From NCBI RefSeq assembly GCF_000002425.4, contig NC_037254.1, forward strand, positions 2,430,758-2,494,757: a stretch of DNA of 64,000 nt, given 5' to 3'. This document shows, one piece after another, positions 59,679 through 64,000 of this stretch. Positions within the stretch are counted from its first letter, which is position 1. Each line of letters begins with the position of its first letter. This stretch comes from Physcomitrium patens (Eukaryota; Streptophyta; Bryopsida; Funariales; Funariaceae). The notes beneath the pieces were generated by a model. The model made no database searches. It saw only the letters and a list, made by a program, of their open reading frames with translations, and was not told where the DNA came from. A program made the position numbers and the translations under genes.

Positions 59679-60146
59679 TATGTACAAATCATTGATTTTA
59701 AAGATGTTGTTTGAGGTTTTATTAAAATTTAGACCAAATGTAGTATGTGGATTTTTGTAAATATTTAAGCAAGCCACTTTTTAAAAATAATTTGTTATGT
59801 ATATTTTTAAATTCAATAAATAAATATAAATTATATTAGTTTTTTTAGAAATAAATAATTATATAAATTTATATGTATATATATTGAAAAGCACTTTTTT
59901 ATGAGATTTTTATTATCATTTTCTTTCATCATATGAAATTATATATATATATATATATATATATTTACTTATCATACAATTTATTAAAGGAACTATTGCA
60001 CAATATTCATAAAAGAAACATAAAGTAGCATTCATCAAAAACTTGGTGAATTGAGTTTATCTTGTTGCACCATAAAAAGTCCCAAAACAAACAAACAAAT
60101 ACAAAACTTATAAAGCAACAAGACAAGAATATATATATATACATAC

Positions 60147-60184
<38 letters not shown>

Positions 60185-60290
60185 CTAAAAGTATTACACC
60201 AAAAAACTTTAAAAATAAATCTAAAACTGTAGCAACCTTTATTTATTTATTTATTTATTTATTTACTATATATATTTTAAAAAAAATCTA
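59679..60290. other. AT-rich spacer with microsatellites
   Basis: It contains (TA)n runs at about 59939-59963 and 60129-60182 and (TTTA)n at about 60238-60265. No gene recognised. The sequence changes abruptly to GC-rich at about 60290. Confidence 0.6.
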
Positions 60291-61352
60291 GACCCGTTTT
60301 TTGACCGGAAGAATGTAGTCTTCTTCAAAAGCACCGACCAGTAGGAAGAATGAAGTCTGGACGAGCCACGGCCACTTTCCGTTTCTATCGTGGTGTGAAA
60401 AGGGACTTTATTGGGAACGGTGGAGGGGCAAAGATTCGTTTTCGCGGGGTCTCCCCTTTTGATTGCTTTTTCCCGCAGGTTCCTGGACCCGGTGCCCGGG
60501 TACGGCCCCACTCTAGCACAGCTCACGACGAAGCCACCTGGATGCCACCTGGTGCCCTTCCTTTTTCCCGCCCTTTTCTCCCACCAGGAGGAGGACGTTA
60601 GCATGCATGCCGTGTCCCGATGGCCACGTCATCCATGACCCCTCGTTTTCGTCCGATGTGGAACGGAATCTGTTGTGTGGTCGCTCATGGGGTTGGCACC
60701 GCGGGCTTCGGCTTGATGCCCGTCTTCTTACTACCCGAAGCCCGTGCACCATCCTGAATTCAAGCAAAATTTCTTCTACTTATGCTTCGTATTCCTCTGT
60801 TTGGTTTCGGGCAGGTTTCTGGGTAGAGGGCAGATGCCTGCACAACTCAGCCTTTCTTTCACATGGGCAGTGGCCCTCAGCTACAGGAAGCATGCAGTGT
60901 CACTGTATCAAAGCATAGCCCCCCAAGCTCATAAAAAAAGGAAGAGAGAGAGAGAGAAAGAGAGGCATGCCCTGCCACTCCTCACCAGCTGCCCTATTTT
61001 TAAAAAGCATCTGTTATTTGCTGAACCCCAAAACATTACACAAAATTTAGAGCACAGCCTTGCCCTGCCCAACCCAGTGCAGTGCAGTTCATGGGGCTAT
61101 GAGGGCAATCACATGCTTCCTCTAGAGACTTCCTTCCATATTTCATATTCATAATACAATCTCACTATGTCTATAGCATCCCATTTTATTTATTTATTGA
61201 TTTATTGATTTATTTATTTATTTTTCTATCAGGCTTGTTCAAAGCAGGAAGATGGTCAATCAAGAGCCATATCTTGGGTAGATGTGAGTGCTGGAAATAG
61301 TGCTCTTCTTATTTTAAATGTATCTTATTCTTCCTTCTTTATTTTTATTTTG

Positions 61353-61388
<36 letters not shown>

Positions 61389-62697
61389 CATTGATTGATT
61401 GCCTGGCATTGTTTTGAAATTGGAATCTCCATGATTGGTGGTGGAGCGGCATAGGATCCCTAATGGAAACCCAACCAACCCATTTGGGTAGTAATAATAT
61501 ATTATTCTCTTCATGCTTGCAACCCTGGTCTTATGCTGTAGTAGGATTTCGGATTTCGACAAACACTGCAGGTATTATGGCAACAGCAACAATTAATATC
61601 AAGTTGACTATATATAAACAATTAAATAAATAAGAGTAACTAAGTACATATAATTAAATAAGGCAGACAGGTAGCTATTGATTTTTTCGCATTAATTAAA
61701 TCCTTGTGTGTGGCTCTCTCTAACTGTCCACAACATGGGTCTGAAGAAATTTGTAGTAATTATTGGAAATATCATACAAAACTCAAAAAATACATTAACA
61801 AATGAAAAAAATATATATAGTTATATCTCCCAAGGTTGTTGGATCTGGAAACCAAAAAAAGTCTAATATGCATGCTTTGGTGGGATTGTTATAAACCCTG
61901 TCTCTCAGGTAAAAATTGTCTGTTCTGTTTTGTTTTGTGTTTTTTTAATTAACTGTACAGCAAGTCCTTTTCATGGAGGGTTTTGTTTTTTCCATCAAGG
62001 GCAGAATAATGAAAGACTTGTGCAGTCATGCCTAACTTTACAAGGTGCATGCAATTACAACACTTATTGGCATCATCAACTTTTGCATCCATGGAGATTT
62101 ACCACCTATTGGGAGGGGGGAGAAATAAAAAAAAAAAAAAAAAAAAAAAAAGAGAGAAAAAAAGAATGAATTATATATATAAGTTTTCCACTATTCAAAC
62201 ACATTGGAAATCTGTGCCCCAAGTGGAGAAAGGGCAACCAATGACTTCTAGTGATCTAATTCAAGGGGTGGGCAGCAGTGTCAAACACACGGAAAGAGAG
62301 GTTCAAATCCAGAGAATTGGTAAACAGTCTAGCCAAGGGAAGGGTTTTCTAGAAGGCAAAATAAAATAAAAAAATTAAAAACTACAGGAACAAAAAAGAA
62401 TGAGAAAAAGAATGCCGTAAAAGCAAAAGTAAAAAAGTAGGAGGTGGCAGAAAGAGAAAGGGAGCGAAAGGCGTTTAGTGGGCTCACGGGCGCGAGGGGG
62501 CTCCGACACCGAGACGCCATCGCCACGAAGGGATCGGACGGCCACTAGACACGGTCGCGGATTATTAAAAGCTGGGAAGTAATGAGATCGGGGACTGCAA
62601 CGATGGTTCGCCCGACCAACCCAGCGAGCGAGCGCGCTTGCCAGAGAGCGAGAGCGAGCAACAGCGGCGTCATCGACTTCTCTGTCCATGGCCTGTC
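60291..62697. other. Upstream region of the AHL gene; no supported gene
   Basis: It begins with a GC-rich block (about 60300-60760) and then has mixed composition with (TA)n (61356-61386) and a poly-A run (about 62129-62153). Long open frames on both strands (for example minus 60604-60266, plus 60744-61154) have no recognised motif. It is likely promoter and distal regulatory DNA, or an unrecognised non-coding exon. Confidence 0.4.
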
Positions 62698-62703
62698 TAT
62701 AAA
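62698..62703 (+). promoter_or_regulatory. Candidate TATA box (TATAAA) for the AHL gene
   Basis: TATAAA in a GC-rich context, 472 bases before the predicted AHL start codon. It would give a leader of about 440 bases rich in GGA/AGG triplets. Confidence 0.4.
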
Positions 62704-62876
62704 CCCAGCCGGAATCCTACTTTGGCACGCGCTTCCCTGCACGATGTTCAATATACCGTTGTCCGTTGCAGTCGTCTGCTACATTTAAAGCTTGTGGCCA
62801 GGCCCTAATATTGCTGAACTTCTTGGTAGAGGGCGCAGCGTGGTCTGCTCGTCTTCGCTCAGGTCGGATGGTTTGA

Positions 62877-63174
62877 GAGGAAGAGGAGGAGGAGGAGGAG
62901 AAGCCTCTGAGGTTGCTGCGACAAGGGGTAGCTGAGGGGAAGCGGGAGTAGGCAATGCGCAGGATGGAGGGGGATGGTGGAAGGATGAAGGAGGAAGGGG
63001 ATGTGGGGTGAGCGGGAGAGTGTTTTGGGGGAGAATTCTGGGGGATTGATTGCATGTGGAGGTAGGAGGTTGAGGAAGAGGAACAAGAGGAGGAGGAGGA
63101 GGAGGGGAGATCAGGTGGTGGTGCGGATGAGGTGATGAGGAGGGAGGAGAGAGGGTGGTGCCGGGTATGTGTTC
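62877..63174 (+). promoter_or_regulatory. Purine-rich AHL leader with small upstream ORFs
   Basis: A long GA-rich stretch (repeated GGA/GAG). At least one 18-codon uORF lies in it (ATG 62955, MRRMEGDGG..., stop about 63009), and there are tiny ones after it, including ATGAGGTGA at 63127. An ATG at 63136 opens a frame that overlaps the main start. In-frame TGA TGA at 63133-63138 rules out a longer AHL N terminus. Confidence 0.5.
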
Positions 63175-64000
63175 ATGGCCGGGGTGGAAGAAGTGGGAGC
63201 ACGGCCCTCCGGCGCTCCAGCTTCTGAAGACGAGCAGAGTGGAAGCAGCGGGCGAGGGAGAAAGCGGGGAAAGCAATCGGGTGGGAACAATCAATTAGCG
63301 GTGTTGGAACCGGGGCGGAAACCCCGTGGGCGACCTCCAGGATCGAAGAATAAGCCCAAGCCTCCCATTATCATTATGCGGGAGAATGGACAGGCGATGC
63401 GGCCACACATCCTGGAGGTTGCGGGAGGTTGCGACGTGAGCGACTCCGTGGCGTCGTTCTCCCGGCGGCGGCAGCGAGGAGTTTGTGTAATGGGAGCTAG
63501 CGGCACAGTGTCGAATGTGACGCTGCGCCAGCCTACGACGGCCGGCGCAACCATCACGTTTCATGGGCGGTTCGAGATCATCTCCCTCTCCGGCGCATTT
63601 CTTCCCCACCCCTCGTCGCAGCCTACCACGGGGCTCACTGTTTCTCTAGCCGGAGCCGCTGGGCAAGTGCTAGGGGGGAGCGTGGTAGGGACACTAATGG
63701 CAGCGGGACCTGTGGTTGTGATTGCGGCGTCGTTTATGGGACCAACCTTTGTACGGCTGCCTCTCGATGCTGATGATGAAGGTCCAAGCGGGGGGTTGAC
63801 AATTGTGGGTGGGAGCTCCAACCAGCCACCTCCGTTGGCTATCCAGGCCCCCGAGTTAAATTATCCACCGGGGTTGCAGTCGCTCTACAACATTGTCACA
63901 CCACAGAACCCCAACCTGAACAACCCGCAGCAGCAGCAGCAACTGTCCACGCAGGATGTGCTGAGTCACTGGGCATCTTCCGGAGGCGGGGGCAGTGGTG
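63175..64000 (+). CDS. AHL protein: AT-hook plus PPC/DUF296 domain (3' end outside window)
   Basis: The start at 63175 is the first ATG after in-frame stops at 63133-63138; the frame stays open to the window end (275 codons). An acidic/Ser N terminus leads to a basic GRGRKRGK patch (residues about 31-38). A type-I AT-hook follows, [20 protein letters not shown] (residues about 51-70), with the R-G-R-P core that sits in the minor groove of AT-rich DNA. The PPC domain follows: [36 protein letters not shown] and the trimerisation motif [10 protein letters not shown], then [22 protein letters not shown]. The tail is Gln/Asn/Gly-rich ([20 protein letters not shown]). In plants AHLs sit in the nucleus and tune chromatin and growth genes. 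This has the single-hook clade A layout, apparently intronless as far as seen. Confidence 0.94.
   Translation, partial: MAGVEEVGARPSGAPASEDEQSGSSGRGRKRGKQSGGNNQLAVLEPGRKPRGRPPGSKNKPKPPIIIMRENGQAMRPHILEVAGGCDVSDSVASFSRRRQRGVCVMGASGTVSNVTLRQPTTAGATITFHGRFEIISLSGAFLPHPSSQPTTGLTVSLAGAAGQVLGGSVVGTLMAAGPVVVIAASFMGPTFVRLPLDADDEGPSGGLTIVGGSSNQPPPLAIQAPELNYPPGLQSLYNIVTPQNPNLNNPQQQQQLSTQDVLSHWASSGGGGSG

Noticed and set aside
62295-62315. GGTTCAAATCC resembling a tRNA T-loop
   Set aside because: The flanking bases do not form a T-stem and no acceptor or anticodon arm can be folded around it.
62785-63294. 170-codon Pro/Ser-rich minus frame over the AHL leader
   Set aside because: It is the complement of the purine-rich leader repeats; composition alone keeps it open.
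1-64000. CRISPR arrays, operons, bacterial-type ribosome sites
   Set aside because: The sequence is eukaryotic with introns; the tandem repeats seen lack regular unique spacers.

Overview
The window is nuclear DNA of a land plant. It has intron-rich genes with short GT-AG introns, plastid-targeting-like N termini, plant-only families (AHL, the plastid DUF21/CorC type, bifunctional plant NAGS) and nested LTR retrotransposons. Short introns, telo-box promoter motifs and an extreme contrast between GC-normal gene islands and very AT-rich transposon tracts fit a bryophyte, perhaps a moss. That placement is inference; no marker here fixes the species.

Layout. (1) 1-20.8 kb is a gene island: a DUF21/CNNM-type plastid ion-transport protein (minus, cut at base 1), a divergent cytosolic-type prolyl-tRNA synthetase (plus, 11 exons, complete), a 4.3-kb interval with no gene I can name, then N-acetylglutamate synthase (minus, 10 exons, complete). 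Every splice junction of these three models was derived by hand and all phases close. (2) 20.8-43.4 kb is AT-rich and transposon-filled. A decayed Ty1/copia element (27397-39040, 314-bp LTRs) was split by a much younger Ty3/gypsy chromovirus (28528-34860, 530-bp LTRs, 5-bp target duplication CGGAA) on the opposite strand. (3) 43.4-47.3 kb is a small gene island with a membrane-anchored FkbM-like protein and a 5'UTR intron. (4) 47.3-60.3 kb is again AT-rich. It holds a truncated, transition-saturated second copy of the same gypsy family, an 11-bp degenerate repeat field, a small heat-shock-protein gene with an in-frame stop, and two Tc1-like transposon remnants on opposite strands; one is a 741-bp deletion derivative with inverted repeats and TA flanks. 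(5) 60.3-64 kb returns to GC-rich DNA: a promoter/leader region and the start of an AT-hook (AHL) gene that runs off the window end.

The genes do not form a pathway. NAGS starts arginine synthesis in the plastid, ProRS charges tRNA-Pro, the DUF21 protein probably moves a divalent cation across the plastid envelope, and AHL is a chromatin or transcription regulator. The least explained item is a 140-codon open frame that exactly fills the gap between the pol stop and the polypurine tract of the young chromovirus.
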